Positions 16,201-28,200 of a stretch of DNA of 54,063 nucleotides are shown in pieces (positions within the stretch are counted from its first letter, which is position 1; the number at the start of each line of letters is the position of its first letter). The position numbers were made by a program, and so were the translations under genes. Under the pieces are notes generated by a model that was given only the letters and a program-made list of their open reading frames with translations, did not search any database and was not told the origin of the DNA. Source of the DNA: Streptococcus oralis (lineage in GTDB: Bacteria; Bacillota; Bacilli; Lactobacillales; Streptococcaceae); assembly GCF_001578935.1 (NCBI RefSeq), contig NZ_KQ969521.1, positions 862,287 to 916,349 of the forward strand, written 5' to 3'.

Positions 16201-17741
16201 ATAGACATATTGATGTTTGCACCTTCTACATTATTGTAGATCAAAGCACCAACTGCACCGTGTTTTCGTGCATTTTTGATCTTCTCTGAAAAGTTCATAG
16301 CTCCTCGCTGAATGAGGGCAAGTTTCCCAGTTAAATCCAACTTCGCAAAGTCTTCTTCACGACCTAACCCTGCTTCGACGTATTCATACTCTTTTCCTTT
16401 TTCAAAGTCCTTATCTGCTTCAGGTTGATTATAATCAAATTTTCCGTTATGAAGACCGGCATTTCCCTCTAGACCTTTGACTTCAAAAACCGCTGTTGTC
16501 AATGTTTTGTTGTTGACAGAAGCAACTGAAATCGAATCCTCAACAGTGGATGGATTTCCAACCAAGCCATAGTCTGGGTTTTCGGCTAGTGGTTTTGAAT
16601 AACCATTTCCGAATGTATTGCTATTTCCTGCTGAGATAAGAACAGAAACTCCCTTGGTACGAGCCCGTTTGATGGCATCCACAATATCAGAACCAGCATC
16701 TACCATAGAACCAGTGCTAGATCCCAAACTCATATTAATGGCATCTGCTCCCAAGGCAACTGCGTCATCAATCGCCTTTACATAAAGGGCAGAACTGGTC
16801 GTTTTTTGGCGGTCTGAAAAGACACGCATAAACATAACTTGGGCTTCTGGCGCCACACCATAGACCTTTTCACCATTTGGTGCTTCTTTATCAGGGTTTC
16901 CAGCTGCAATCCCTGTTACGTGCATTCCATGAGAAGTTCTTTCTGCTTCTTTGATTCTATCTGTTCCGTCAAAGTAATCATAGGCATAGACAACCTTATC
17001 ACTATACCATTTACCGTAGTCGATTCCAGTAGCCTTTTTAGCTGCTTCGATGGCTTCCTTGTTTTTAAATTTTGCTTTTGACGGATCCGAAATTCGAAGA
17101 ACCTCATGATTCAAATCAATCCCTGAGTCAATAATGGCAACAACGGTCCCTGTCCCCTTGTAACCAGCCTTCCAAGTTTTCGGTACTGTGATGATATCAT
17201 TACTTGAAAGACTATTGGGTTTTGCAGATTCAGTATTTTGTTTTTCCTTTTCAGTAGTTGCTGTCTCGCCAGTAGTTTTCGGAGCTGTCGTTACTTTAGC
17301 CTCTTTTTTCTCCAAGTCAAAAGCCTTCTCAGTAGCAGGCGCTGGACTGGTATCTACTGTTGTTTCTTTTTGAACGACACCTTGATTTTCTTCATTTGCA
17401 ACTGCGCTATCTTTCCCTGATTCTTGGGCTTCAGCAGTTTTATCAACCGGAGCTTCTACCTTAGCATCTTGTTTACTAGCATCCTCTTTAGAAGTTTCAG
17501 CTTCTTGTTTCTCTCCAACTACTGGAGCTATCACATTAGTTTTGGTTTGGTCTGTTGAAGAGTTTGAGTGTTTATCGTCTTTTAGCTCTGTCTTGATTGC
17601 CTGAGTTTGTGCTTGATTTTCACCTGTACTCTGCTCATTGGCACTGACTTGACTTGCTCCAAAAACCAAAGCAGTTCCCAATAAAACTGAAGCAAGACCA
17701 AATTTGTATTTCCGTAATGAAAAACGTTGTCGTCTATTCAT
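13230..17741 (-). CDS. Large secreted subtilisin-like (S8) protease, LPXTG interrupted by stop
   Basis: The 1503-residue protein has a YSIRK-type signal (FSLRKYKFGLASVLLG, cleavage near SANEQ at 34-36), a Lys/Glu/Thr-rich region to about 185, and an S8 domain with Asp205 (AIIDSGID), His271 (SHGMHVTG), oxyanion Asn373 (SAGNSN) and Ser599 (GTSMAAPH). A PA domain is inserted around 415-555. Fn3-like/C5a-peptidase-type domains follow, then three FIVAR-like helical repeats near 1290-1490. The frame stops in KARRLP; the next codons after TAA read T-G, so an LPXTG motif seems to have lost its X codon to a nonsense change. No hydrophobic anchor follows. The product is probably secreted rather than wall-bound. 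Pneumococcal PrtA is a relative by architecture. Confidence 0.9.
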   Translation of the reverse strand: MNRRQRFSLRKYKFGLASVLLGTALVFGASQVSANEQSTGENQAQTQAIKTELKDDKHSNSSTDQTKTNVIAPVVGEKQEAETSKEDASKQDAKVEAPVDKTAEAQESGKDSAVANEENQGVVQKETTVDTSPAPATEKAFDLEKKEAKVTTAPKTTGETATTEKEKQNTESAKPNSLSSNDIITVPKTWKAGYKGTGTVVAIIDSGIDLNHEVLRISDPSKAKFKNKEAIEAAKKATGIDYGKWYSDKVVYAYDYFDGTDRIKEAERTSHGMHVTGIAAGNPDKEAPNGEKVYGVAPEAQVMFMRVFSDRQKTTSSALYVKAIDDAVALGADAINMSLGSSTGSMVDAGSDIVDAIKRARTKGVSVLISAGNSNTFGNGYSKPLAENPDYGLVGNPSTVEDSISVASVNNKTLTTAVFEVKGLEGNAGLHNGKFDYNQPEADKDFEKGKEYEYVEAGLGREEDFAKLDLTGKLALIQRGAMNFSEKIKNARKHGAVGALIYNNVEGANINMSIDDEAKKIPSVFISKQYGEALKSGNYKIVFNGKMDNRPSDVANQLSDFSSWGVTTDGQLKPDVTAPGGNIYSSFNDNTYGSISGTSMAAPHVTGVAVLVKEYLQKHHSELTPEQVSETVKALIMSTAKPHVNKDTGTYTSPRQQGSGIVDTAAAVSTDLYVTGENGYPSVTLGNVGDQFTFKVTVHNISDTDRTLKMVVNTNTDDIQDGKFTLRPRKLTETVWPEVMVKAHSSQTVTVKVDARKFADQLSKQMPNGYFLEGFVRFVDPADDGDIVSLAFMGFRGEFQNLPAVEKPIYNLVREGKNGFYTEVDKENPAVNYSNDATYLATLQNDLLVSKGQRQGRRITVLGIEQNAEGKHVLQLDEKGNVRLAISPNDDGNKDLVEYKTVALRNLVNLRATVYAATDTKHEHPIWEGDAKDLRKNYFDGDSRNLKSYILDNTAWRGQDFDGNTVADGLYDYVISYTPDVPGAKEQYTTFKIQIDTQKPVITSGYIRFKDGNQEFVARKPKDVGQGGILSEKVFYITPFDQNGTMVLSEKDQSGTRALENTHLIKANADGSYTLPKDVDKANIYYLVEDHAGNVDYISLAELVRDQNSGRVKIALKDAKTNQDIDTLYVYRIKNSKGQYVDVDKAKAIHFLQFGHYTAEIFSYDRTELKFISALSQEFDLTEENSFQTITFLANLLEYAPVSVSFNQAVPKTTTVVLKGEDGTSITLPAEKYGQYAFGKKIATGRYTVEVTLPTGYELIEDLVSLLVQPGRNNALRLSVVSKLALLAAVNQQKELVETSRYFNSSADKRKAYDQAFQVAQSALSSKLKQELIDGVLASLEAAGKALDGKDSNVTALKEAMKAYYATTKTGRYANAKEKVRRAYDRSFQEIALLVVDPKVKQDQIDQSLIALATAKSKLNGKATDFSSLKKLIKDERLFQEKNARFIYADKKEKVAYLLTFKEAQELLNDPGASQEDVKDAITALKQAKRNLHGKKPKARRLP

Positions 17742-17967
17742 AAATAATCTCCTTTTTCTTTAAAGTATACCTATTATAACGCAAATAACCATAAATTTTC
17801 ATAAAAATCTGAATTGTCACAAAAATGTAATATTTACGTATATGTTTTACTTATTTAATTTTATCATTCGTGTTATTTGCTCTATCAAACCAATATTTTC
17901 TAAGTTCGTTCCTATATTTCAATCCATAGAATTATTTCATTATACAAACAATTTAGATTTTTTATAC
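17742..17967. other. Protease promoter region and AT-rich spacer
   Basis: On the minus strand the protease start has AAGGAGATTATTTATG. Upstream is AT-rich DNA with a TATAATAGG-like sequence near 17770-17777 that could be a -10 box, but no convincing -35 was assigned. No gene was found. Confidence 0.4.
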
Positions 17968-18003
17968 ACAAAAAGACTAGGATTTAAAATTCCTAGTCTT
18001 TGT
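17968..18003 (-). terminator. Terminator of the aldo/keto reductase gene
   Basis: AAAGACTAGGAATTTTAAATCCTAGTCTTTTTG reads as an 11-bp hairpin with a T run on the minus strand, 28 bp after the gene. Confidence 0.9.
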
Positions 18004-18030
18004 TATTTCGGTATAAATAGATTTTACAAT

Positions 18031-18873
18031 CTAAAAATCCATCTCATCCACACGCGGTGCACCAGAAGTCACCGAGATGGTCTTTAAGACTTCTCTCTCT
18101 TCTTTGCTGAGTTCAATCCCAAAACAGTCAAGATTGCTCTGGATACGAGAGGCTGTCACTGACTTAGGTAGAGGTAAAAATCCTTCTGCCAAACTCCAAG
18201 CCAAGGCAATTTGAGCTACTGATTTCCCATGCTTAGCAGCAATTTCTCGGACTTCTTTCTGTTCAAACAACTCCCCTTGCCCAAATGGTCCCCAAGACTC
18301 TAAGAGAATTCCTCTCTCTCTACAGTAGTCAACCACTTCCTCTTGGTAAACCCCTGGCGCCAAGCGCACCTGATTGACCGCTGGAATGACTCTTGCTGTC
18401 TCAAGCAAAGCATCCAAATGATGGGGAAGAAAATTACTAACGCCGATAGCACGGATTTTACCTTCTTTATAAAGGTCCTCCATCGCTCTCCAGACTTCAG
18501 CATTGCGAATTTTCCATTCGTCATTTTCTCTTAGTGGTTTTGGATTTGGCCAATGGATAAGGTACAAATCTAGATAATCCAAGCCCAGTTTTTCCATTGA
18601 TTCTTCAAATGCTTGGCGAGCTTCATCATAGCTGTGATTGGTATTCCAGAGTTTGGTCGTTACAAAGATTTCTTGGCGTGAAATACCGCTATCTCGTATA
18701 ACACGACCAACACTCTCCTCATTTTTATAGATAGCTGCAGTATCGATATGACGATAACCAGCCTTTAAGGCTTCTAAAACGGCTTGGTAGGCTACCTCTC
18801 CATTTTCAACTTTCCATGTTCCAAATCCTAAGACAGGAATTTCCACTCCATTATTTAATTGGTAATTTTTCAT
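18031..18873 (-). CDS. Aldo/keto reductase
   Basis: A 280-residue AKR-family oxidoreductase. It starts MKNYQLNNGVEIPVLGFGTWK at 18873, with AAAGGA 7 bases upstream; a 7-residue extension to 18894 lacks support. Catalytic residues are visible: Asp and Tyr in YRHIDTAAIYKNEESVG, Lys in TTKLWNTNH and His in YLIHWPNP. The C-terminal PLPKSVTASRIQSNL segment binds the NADPH 2'-phosphate. Likely reduces small aldehydes or ketones such as methylglyoxal or 2,5-diketogluconate-type substrates, but substrate is not determinable. Downstream of pgdA, separated from it by a terminator. Confidence 0.92.
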   Translation of the reverse strand: MKNYQLNNGVEIPVLGFGTWKVENGEVAYQAVLEALKAGYRHIDTAAIYKNEESVGRVIRDSGISRQEIFVTTKLWNTNHSYDEARQAFEESMEKLGLDYLDLYLIHWPNPKPLRENDEWKIRNAEVWRAMEDLYKEGKIRAIGVSNFLPHHLDALLETARVIPAVNQVRLAPGVYQEEVVDYCRERGILLESWGPFGQGELFEQKEVREIAAKHGKSVAQIALAWSLAEGFLPLPKSVTASRIQSNLDCFGIELSKEEREVLKTISVTSGAPRVDEMDF

Positions 18874-18893
18874 TCTATTTCCTTTCACATACA

Positions 18894-18947
18894 AGAAAAT
18901 CTAAAGAGATTACTTCGGGAAAGCCGAACATTCTCTCTAGATTTTAT
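18894..18947 (-). terminator. Terminator of pgdA
   Basis: On the minus strand AATCTAGAGAGAATGTTCGG and CCGAAGTAATCTCTTTAGATTTTC form a long imperfect hairpin ending in T residues, immediately after the pgdA stop. Confidence 0.85.
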
Positions 18948-18949
18948 GC

Positions 18950-20341
18950 TTATTGATTATTATCATAGTAGAGTTCATGCGCCTTTAAGCGACCGTTGAG
19001 CAACTCTGGAACCGTTACAAATTCATACCCTTCACTCTTCAAATACTCAATAACTTTAGGTAAACAATGAACTGTTGTCTCATGGATATCGTGCATGAGA
19101 ATAATGGAACCATTACGTGCCTGATGCTGAATCTCTGTTAAAATAGCTGTTTCATTTCTACTCTTCCAGTCCAAACTATCCACATCCCACATGATAAAAC
19201 TCAAGTCAAGATTATTTTGAATATCATCAGTGATTGCTCCATAAGGTGGACGCATCAGTTTAGAGCTTGAGCCTAGAACTTGAATTAACAAATCTTCTGT
19301 ATCAGTGATTTGCTTTTTAGCATCTTCAAGAGACAATTTAGAAAGAACAGGATGATCCCAACTATGATTTCCAATAACATGACCTTCAGATTTCATACGC
19401 TTGAGAAGGTCTTCATTACCTGAGATGTTTTTTCCAAGTACAAAGAAGGTTGCTTTTACACCGTACTTAGCTAAAGTATCCAAAGCTTGTGGAGTTGTAG
19501 ACGGATTTGGACCATCATCAAATGTGAGGGCTACAACTTTTTTATTTTTCTTTACAAAGTAAGCTTGGTAGAGTTCAGCGTCCTTTTCTAATAGATAAGA
19601 GGACTCAACGACATCAAAGAAACTGGATATTGGTAAAGCAATTTCCTCAACAGTCTCTCCAGCATTAGCAGGATAAAGGATGATTTGACTATCCTTATAA
19701 TCAAAAGTCCAAGATGTCAATTCTTGGTCTGTGAAGCTCTTTATAACTTGATCAATTTTTGCCTGGTCAAGTTTCTTATCTTCTAGAGTTGATTTGATTT
19801 GAGTCAGTAAGAGTTCCTTAGCCTTGCTTGCATCTTTGAAGAGTTTGCTGAGGTCAAAATCTTTCCCATCTTCAGTCAAGAAAATTTTCCCTAAAGAAGT
19901 CTTTTCTTTTTCTTCAACCTTTGATGCAGATAAATCGTAGACTTGCTTGCTGATATTACGAGCAACAACTCCCTTTAAGACAGGATCCAACTGTTCAGTA
20001 TAATAAAAGACCAAATCCTCTTTATCTTCCAGCTTTTCTTTAATATCCTGGTTGATTTTTTCTCTAACAGACGCAATGACTTCCTCTCCTTGCAGAGGGT
20101 AGTAGGCAATCACCTCAGCTTGACCTTTTCGAAAATGGTCCTTCTGACTACCTGAGTTAAATTGCTGGTCCTTTTCGCTTTTTAGCACTTCAATTTTTTG
20201 TTCGTAAGATTGCTTTTGTAGTAGCTTATAACCAATAGCACTCCCTAATAGAATCGTAGCAATTCCAAAGATTCCAATAAGGGAAAGCAATAGCCTTCTC
20301 GTTTTATCGTGAGAAACACGTTTCGCTCTATTTTTTTTCAT
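18950..20341 (-). CDS. pgdA: Peptidoglycan N-acetylglucosamine deacetylase
   Basis: The 463-residue protein has one N-terminal membrane anchor ([21 protein letters not shown], residues 18-38), a linker/middle domain, and a CE4 NodB domain from about residue 265. The catalytic base/metal pair is Asp275-Asp276 in [11 protein letters not shown]; metal histidines are His326 and His330 in [16 protein letters not shown] and LMHDIHETT supply later motifs. Length and residue numbers coincide with what I know of pneumococcal PgdA. It deacetylates GlcNAc in peptidoglycan on the outer face, giving lysozyme resistance. Monocistronic by its own terminator. Confidence 0.96.
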   Translation of the reverse strand: MKKNRAKRVSHDKTRRLLLSLIGIFGIATILLGSAIGYKLLQKQSYEQKIEVLKSEKDQQFNSGSQKDHFRKGQAEVIAYYPLQGEEVIASVREKINQDIKEKLEDKEDLVFYYTEQLDPVLKGVVARNISKQVYDLSASKVEEKEKTSLGKIFLTEDGKDFDLSKLFKDASKAKELLLTQIKSTLEDKKLDQAKIDQVIKSFTDQELTSWTFDYKDSQIILYPANAGETVEEIALPISSFFDVVESSYLLEKDAELYQAYFVKKNKKVVALTFDDGPNPSTTPQALDTLAKYGVKATFFVLGKNISGNEDLLKRMKSEGHVIGNHSWDHPVLSKLSLEDAKKQITDTEDLLIQVLGSSSKLMRPPYGAITDDIQNNLDLSFIMWDVDSLDWKSRNETAILTEIQHQARNGSIILMHDIHETTVHCLPKVIEYLKSEGYEFVTVPELLNGRLKAHELYYDNNQ

Positions 20342-20411
20342 ATTTCCATCATATCAAATCGAGGCTATTATTTCAATGATAAACAGGGATTCTGGCTTCT
20401 TTTTAGGAAAA

Positions 20412-20440
20412 TAAAAAAGCTTAGAAATCTTCTAAGCTTC
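20412..20440 (-). terminator. Terminator of ezrA
   Basis: AAGCTTAGAAGATTTCTAAGCTTTTTTA on the minus strand is a 10-bp hairpin with a T run, just after the ezrA stop. Confidence 0.92.
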
Positions 20441-20445
20441 TATTT

Positions 20446-22173
20446 TTAAAAACGAATCGCTTCACGTGTTTTCTCATATGAGGTTACAAAACGGTTTGTA
20501 ACCCCTGGTTCAGCAACTTCCAAGGCTTGTGAAATTTTTTCAAATGATGCCTTGTAGTCAAACTCTTTTTCAAAAATTTCAAGCGCTTCGTTGAATGCTT
20601 CTTGGATACGTTCATCGAATGAACGGTAACGGTTTGAGTATTGCAAGAGTTGCTCCGTCAAGGTTGCATATTGAACGATATCATAGGTTTCTGTTTCAAG
20701 TGCTTCCATATCATTTGTTGCAATTTCAAGAACGCGTTTAACCGATTCAATATTCACTTGCGGTTGTTCTAACTCTGCCATCAGATCTTCTGTGTTATGA
20801 CTCGCAGTAAAGAAAAGTTTCAAGAAACTTTGAGGAATACCTGGCAAGTTTCTCTTCTCCATGTAACGTTTGATGGTATGCAAACGGTTCACATAGACAT
20901 TTGCTTTTTGGCGAGCATTGAGGTCGTCTTTTTCAATTTGCGCAAGTCGTTCGCTAACAGAGATTTGCTCATCCTCAATATCCTTGAGGTTGCTTTGAAG
21001 CATTTCCAACTGTTCTTCAAGAACAGAGTAGGCTTGTGTTGACTCACCTTGATCCTCTGTCACTTCCATGATTGCCGTATCAAGTGCAGCCAATTCTGCT
21101 TGAAGACGACGAACATGATTTCCATCACTTTCAGGAAGAAGGTAGGTTTTAGTCAAGCGTTCAAGATCTTGAACAAGCACCTGATTATTTTCTTTCAAGT
21201 GGTTGAGATAAGTTGGTAATGTAGCAAGAAGACTTTCAACTACTTTTTGAGCTGCAATTTCACGAGTGAAGATATCATAAAGTGCGTTGATTTCTTCTTG
21301 GATGCGATTATTTTCATACTCTGCATTGTCCAATTCCAACTGACGAATATTTTCTTGATTATTTTTCAGAGATTCGTGCAAAAGTTGGAAACGAGACTCG
21401 ATATCTGTTTCTGTAAAGTGGTAGTTGGCATCCAACAGCTTGCGATAGCCTTCTTCCAAATCTGCCAATTGGTCTGGCAATTCTTTTGTCAAGTTTTCAA
21501 CAAGAGCTGGAATTCGCTCAACGATGTGTGTCAAAGCGAGAATATGATTTTCGGTTGAATCAAGAATTGCAGCCGCTTCAACTGGGTCACCTGATGAATT
21601 TAGGGTAACAAATTGAGAGAATTCAGATTGAATGTTTTCCAATTGTTTCTCAATCTCAGGAAGGGCCTTACCATATTTCTCTGAATCTTCTGCAACGGTA
21701 TGTTGAAGGGATTCAAACAAGTCCAAGGCATGAAGGACACGACCACTGTTCTTAGATTCTTGTTTTTCAAGTTCTGAGAGAGCATTGCGAATAGCAGCAA
21801 TGTCTTCTTCAATCAAGCCGATTTGGCTCTCAATTTGATCAAGTTTGTGTGTTGCCTTAAAGAAACGGAAAGAATTATTGTAGCCTTCAGCTTCAAAGAG
21901 ATGATTTTCAATGTCAGCAAATGAGTTCAGAGATAAATCAACCCATTTTTGATTCCATTCACGAAAGGTTACCTGACTTTGACCAATCAAGTGCATATTT
22001 TTAACGGCTTCAACTTCATCATTGACAGGAAGATTGTAAAGCTCTTCTTTTCTTTCTTCGAGAGCTGTTAACCTACTTACATTGCGCTTACGTAAAAATA
22101 TGGCTACTCCATAAGCTAGAATCAAAATGACTGCAATTGCAACCATAAGATAAATTAGTTGTCCGTTAGACAT
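20446..22173 (-). CDS. ezrA: Septation ring formation regulator EzrA
   Basis: The 575-residue protein has a single N-terminal transmembrane helix (LIYLMVAIAVILILAYGVAIFL, residues 5-26, N-out) and then almost only coiled-coil spectrin-like helices rich in Glu, Leu and Gln to the C-terminus. Length, topology and the start MSNGQLIYLMVAI fit streptococcal EzrA, which binds FtsZ at the division site and links septal machinery with peptidoglycan synthesis. It follows gyrB on the same strand with an 80-bp gap and its own AAAGGAG ribosome site. Confidence 0.95.
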   Translation of the reverse strand: MSNGQLIYLMVAIAVILILAYGVAIFLRKRNVSRLTALEERKEELYNLPVNDEVEAVKNMHLIGQSQVTFREWNQKWVDLSLNSFADIENHLFEAEGYNNSFRFFKATHKLDQIESQIGLIEEDIAAIRNALSELEKQESKNSGRVLHALDLFESLQHTVAEDSEKYGKALPEIEKQLENIQSEFSQFVTLNSSGDPVEAAAILDSTENHILALTHIVERIPALVENLTKELPDQLADLEEGYRKLLDANYHFTETDIESRFQLLHESLKNNQENIRQLELDNAEYENNRIQEEINALYDIFTREIAAQKVVESLLATLPTYLNHLKENNQVLVQDLERLTKTYLLPESDGNHVRRLQAELAALDTAIMEVTEDQGESTQAYSVLEEQLEMLQSNLKDIEDEQISVSERLAQIEKDDLNARQKANVYVNRLHTIKRYMEKRNLPGIPQSFLKLFFTASHNTEDLMAELEQPQVNIESVKRVLEIATNDMEALETETYDIVQYATLTEQLLQYSNRYRSFDERIQEAFNEALEIFEKEFDYKASFEKISQALEVAEPGVTNRFVTSYEKTREAIRF

Positions 22174-22253
22174 ATTAAACTCCTTTTATACTAGAAACAA
22201 TCGTAATGATTATATCATATTTTTTAAACCAAGGGAACTATTTCCCACATTTT

Positions 22254-24777
<2,524 letters not shown>

Positions 24778-24784
24778 ACCCTTC

Positions 24785-24792
24785 ATTATACC
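24785..24792 (-). promoter_or_regulatory. Extended -10 promoter abutting the HAD/gyrB operon start
   Basis: TGGTATAAT on the minus strand is an extended -10 element (TGnTATAAT). Its last bases overlap the first in-frame ATG, and seven bases separate it from the second ATG. Confidence 0.6.
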
Positions 24793-24831
24793 ATTTTTTT
24801 ATGAAAAAAGCGATGATTTCCTAGATTTTTC

Positions 24832-25093
24832 GGCTCTATAATTTCTATAGAGGGTAAAACACTATTGCATCTATAGAGTCTTTTTGTGAAGAAAAGCTCC
24901 TCTATGAATAATCAAGCAAAATCTTTCCTATCTCAAATGTACAAATTAAAAAATAGAAACTACTAACAACTACATCATTATTCGCAAACGAAACGCTTTT
25001 GGATTTCCAAACTTTAAAAATAGAATCCTCATTGCTTTGAATACCACATTAGAGAGCAGAAAAAGATTATTCCAATATGGAATCTCTTGTTAA
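24832..25093 (+). mobile_element. ISL3-family insertion sequence remnant
   Basis: Codons 24956-25093 encode RNAFGFPNFKNRILIALN then a TAA, the conserved C-terminus of streptococcal ISL3-family transposases (RNAFGFRNFxNFKKRI type). The stretch from GGCTCTATAATTTCTATAG at 24832 to about 24960 could be the left end plus a short start (ATGAATAATCAAGC at 24904) fused by internal deletion; that part is less certain. No right inverted repeat was found. It lies just downstream of gtf, at one boundary of the gtf-rgg island. Confidence 0.65.
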
Positions 25094-25154
25094 TTCATTT
25101 CAGTTTCCAATGATTCCATCTTTCTTTTCAATTGTAATTTCTTCTCCAAACAGG

Positions 25155-25194
25155 CAAAAAACGATAACGTCCTTTAAAGGAGTTATCGTTTTTG
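25155..25194 (-). terminator. Terminator of gtf
   Basis: AAAAACGATAACTCC-tttaaa-GGACGTTATCGTTTTTT on the minus strand is a stem with one bulged base and a T run, about 45 bp after the stop. Confidence 0.9.
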
Positions 25195-25237
25195 TATATC
25201 GTCAGATAAAGTTTGATTTTTATTGAGCTAAATTCGA

Positions 25238-28200
25238 TTAGTTTCTTCCGAAGTTTTGACCTCTACCATCGCGGTCAAAATACATCCAACTTCCATCTTC
25301 AAGTTGAATCCATTTGCTTCGAGCCATATCCCCTGAATTGACATCGAAATATCGACTAACTCCATTCACATCAACAACTTTTCCTTTGACTTGCTTGCCG
25401 TCTTGCGTGAAATAAAGAGTCTGTTGACCAACCTGCTGCAAGCCTGTCACTGCTTTTCCAGCTTGATCAAAATAATACCACTCATTTTGGGAACCTTCGA
25501 CAAACTTGTTGATTGCCATCTCTCCTGAGTTAGCATCAAAGTAACGGATACTCTTATCTGAAAGTGTCACGATTTTGCCCTTGACTTGCTTGCCATCTTG
25601 GTCGAAGTAAAGTGTTTGTTTGCCAATCTTTTGAAGACCTGTTACTACTTTTCCAGTTTGGTCAAAGTAATACCATTCGCTCTTGGCACCTTCTGCAAAC
25701 TTGCCGACTGCCATTTCTCCTGAATTGGCATCAAAGTAACGGATGGTTTTATCAGCCAAAGTTACTACTTTACCCTTGACTTGCTTACCATCTTGGTCAA
25801 AGTAAAGTGTTTGTTTGCCAATCTTTTGGAGACCTGTCACTGCTTTTCCAGTTTGGTCAAAGTAATACCATTCGCTCTTGGCACCTTCTGCAAACTTGCC
25901 GACTGCCATTTCTCCTGAATTGGCATCAAAGTAACGGATGGTTTTATCAGCCAAAGTTACTACTTTACCCTTGACTTGCTTGCCATCTTGGTCAAAGTAA
26001 AGTGTTTGTTTGCCAATCTTCTGAAGGCCTGTCACAGCAACTCCATCTGCTCCGAAATAGTACCAATCATTTGGGTTATCACCTTGGGCAAAGCGGTTTG
26101 TACCAGCATTTCCTGAATCCTTGTCAAAGTAACGAAGTTTGCCATCCTTAGCACTCACAATCTTGCCCTTGACTTGATAACCATTTTGGTCAAAGTATTG
26201 CTGTCCATCTCCTATCTTGACAAGACCTCGAGCCATAACACCCTTAGCATCAAAGTAACGCCAGTTTTGACCATCAGTAGTGTAGTAACGGTTAAGAACT
26301 TGGGCACCAGTTTGATCATAGTAGTACTGATTACCATTTTCATCTTCACGGATAGAATCACGAAGTTGAATACCATTCTTCAAGAAATAAATGTGCTTGC
26401 CATCAATTTCATGAGCACCTGTTACAAGATAGCCTCGTTTATCGAAGTAATACCAATTTCCATTTTCATCTTGGATAAAGGAATTTTTTGCTTGATAACC
26501 ACTAGTTGAATAGAACTTAGTACCATTGGCATCACTAACAAATCCTGTGTAAGCATTCTTATTAACTAATTGCTTAGGCAATACTATCTCGCCATTTTTG
26601 TTAGTGAGATAGTCGTTGCTAGCCCAGTCTTTAAGAACATAGTAAGCACCACGACCTAAGATATTGGTACCATTGAAGTACTTAGCCGACCACTTGGTAA
26701 TCTTCTCATCTGTTGTCATCTTTTGACCATTGGAAATCTGTACTCGTTCAAAGATCTCTGGATATTTAGCTTTAAGCTCATCCAAGTAGGCTCCACCGTA
26801 CTTACCTTGGAAATCAGTCCCATTGGTCTTACTATTAGCTACATAGAGTTTTTCCTTGATTTCTGCACCTTCACGGTAGGTTCCATAGTTATTGACACGT
26901 GTTGCTGTTACCACTTCCTTACCTGGTAGGTTATAGATTTGGTCTGGTACCCAGTCCGCGATGGCTTGGATATTGACACTGTGAAGCGCACGAAGAGCAT
27001 TGAGCAAATCTTTTAGAGAACCATATTTATTATTCTTGCTCATCGCCATATCGTAGCGGTCTTCAAAGGCATAACCATTCTGAATGATAGAATCTAAGAA
27101 AGTACCGTCTTGGCTAGATACATACTGAGGTGGTAGCTCAAATGAAGTTACTCCCCATTCCTTGAAGAGGTTGACATTTTTAGCAATGACTTTATTGGTA
27201 TATTGGTCATCGCGGGTTGCAAAGTCCTGGAAGTTAGAAAATCCTTCGTAAATCAACTGAGAATCAAGGGCTGCGCTAGATTCGTAGACCTGACCACTAG
27301 CGTTTTTCTTCTTGCTTGCTGTTGTACGGGCATCCTGATCTGCCTTAGCGCCAACTGGTACCCAAACAGCCAGATATCCAGAAACCTGTACATTGCTATA
27401 GCCTGCAATATCATTCATATCAAAGGTTAAAATACCATTAGCATCTGTCTTCTTCCAGAGCGACTGTGGCACTTCTTCGTCAGTTAGATAGCGGGAAATG
27501 CCATCTTTGGTCGTCAAAAGTACAGGGCGATAGTATTGATTCTTGTGGGCTGCTCCCATATTGACTTGCAGTTTATCCCATACATTTAACTTGAGATTAG
27601 GGTTGTTTGAAGCAATCACAGCCATACCTTGAGTACGAGTTTCTGCTGTTCCTTCATCTGTTGCCTCATTGGCACCAGTACCGTAGCGCACAGAAGTCAA
27701 AATACCATTGTAAGACCATTTATCAGCCTCACGAGGTACACCCATATAAGTGACTTTCATGTCTTGTCCACCTGCTACATACTTAATACGAGCACGCAAC
27801 AAGGCATCGATAGCGTCGTGGTAAGGAGATTTTTTCTCCATGTATTGACCATCATCGGTATAGAGGTCACCATAGTAGACCCGAGTGATAGAGTCTTTAT
27901 TGGAGAGCATGAGAGCATGAGCAGTTGGGATGTTGAACTGCGTATACTTCTTGTCTGCCTTGCGCATATCTTCGTTGTAGATCTTGAAGGCTTGCTTGAG
28001 TTCATCCATGGTAAAGGTCAAACCATCCGTATTTGGATTGATATTTTCCCGGATGATGTCGGCAATAACGGTTTGTACTTCACTGTCATGAGCCCGAACA
28101 AAGATATAGTTAGCCATCCGTTCGCCATTTTTCTTTTCAGAAGAACGGTCATTTAGACTATTTGTAATCGTTGGCTCTACTCCGCTACGGATAGATAGAT

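Noticed and set aside
25391..25975. CRISPR-like periodic repeats
   Set aside because: Period is 195 bp, in frame, encoding glucan-binding repeats; there are no unique spacers or cas genes.
27629..28156. 175-codon plus-strand frame inside gtf
   Set aside because: Antisense shadow of the well-supported GH70 gene; no ribosome site and no recognisable protein family.
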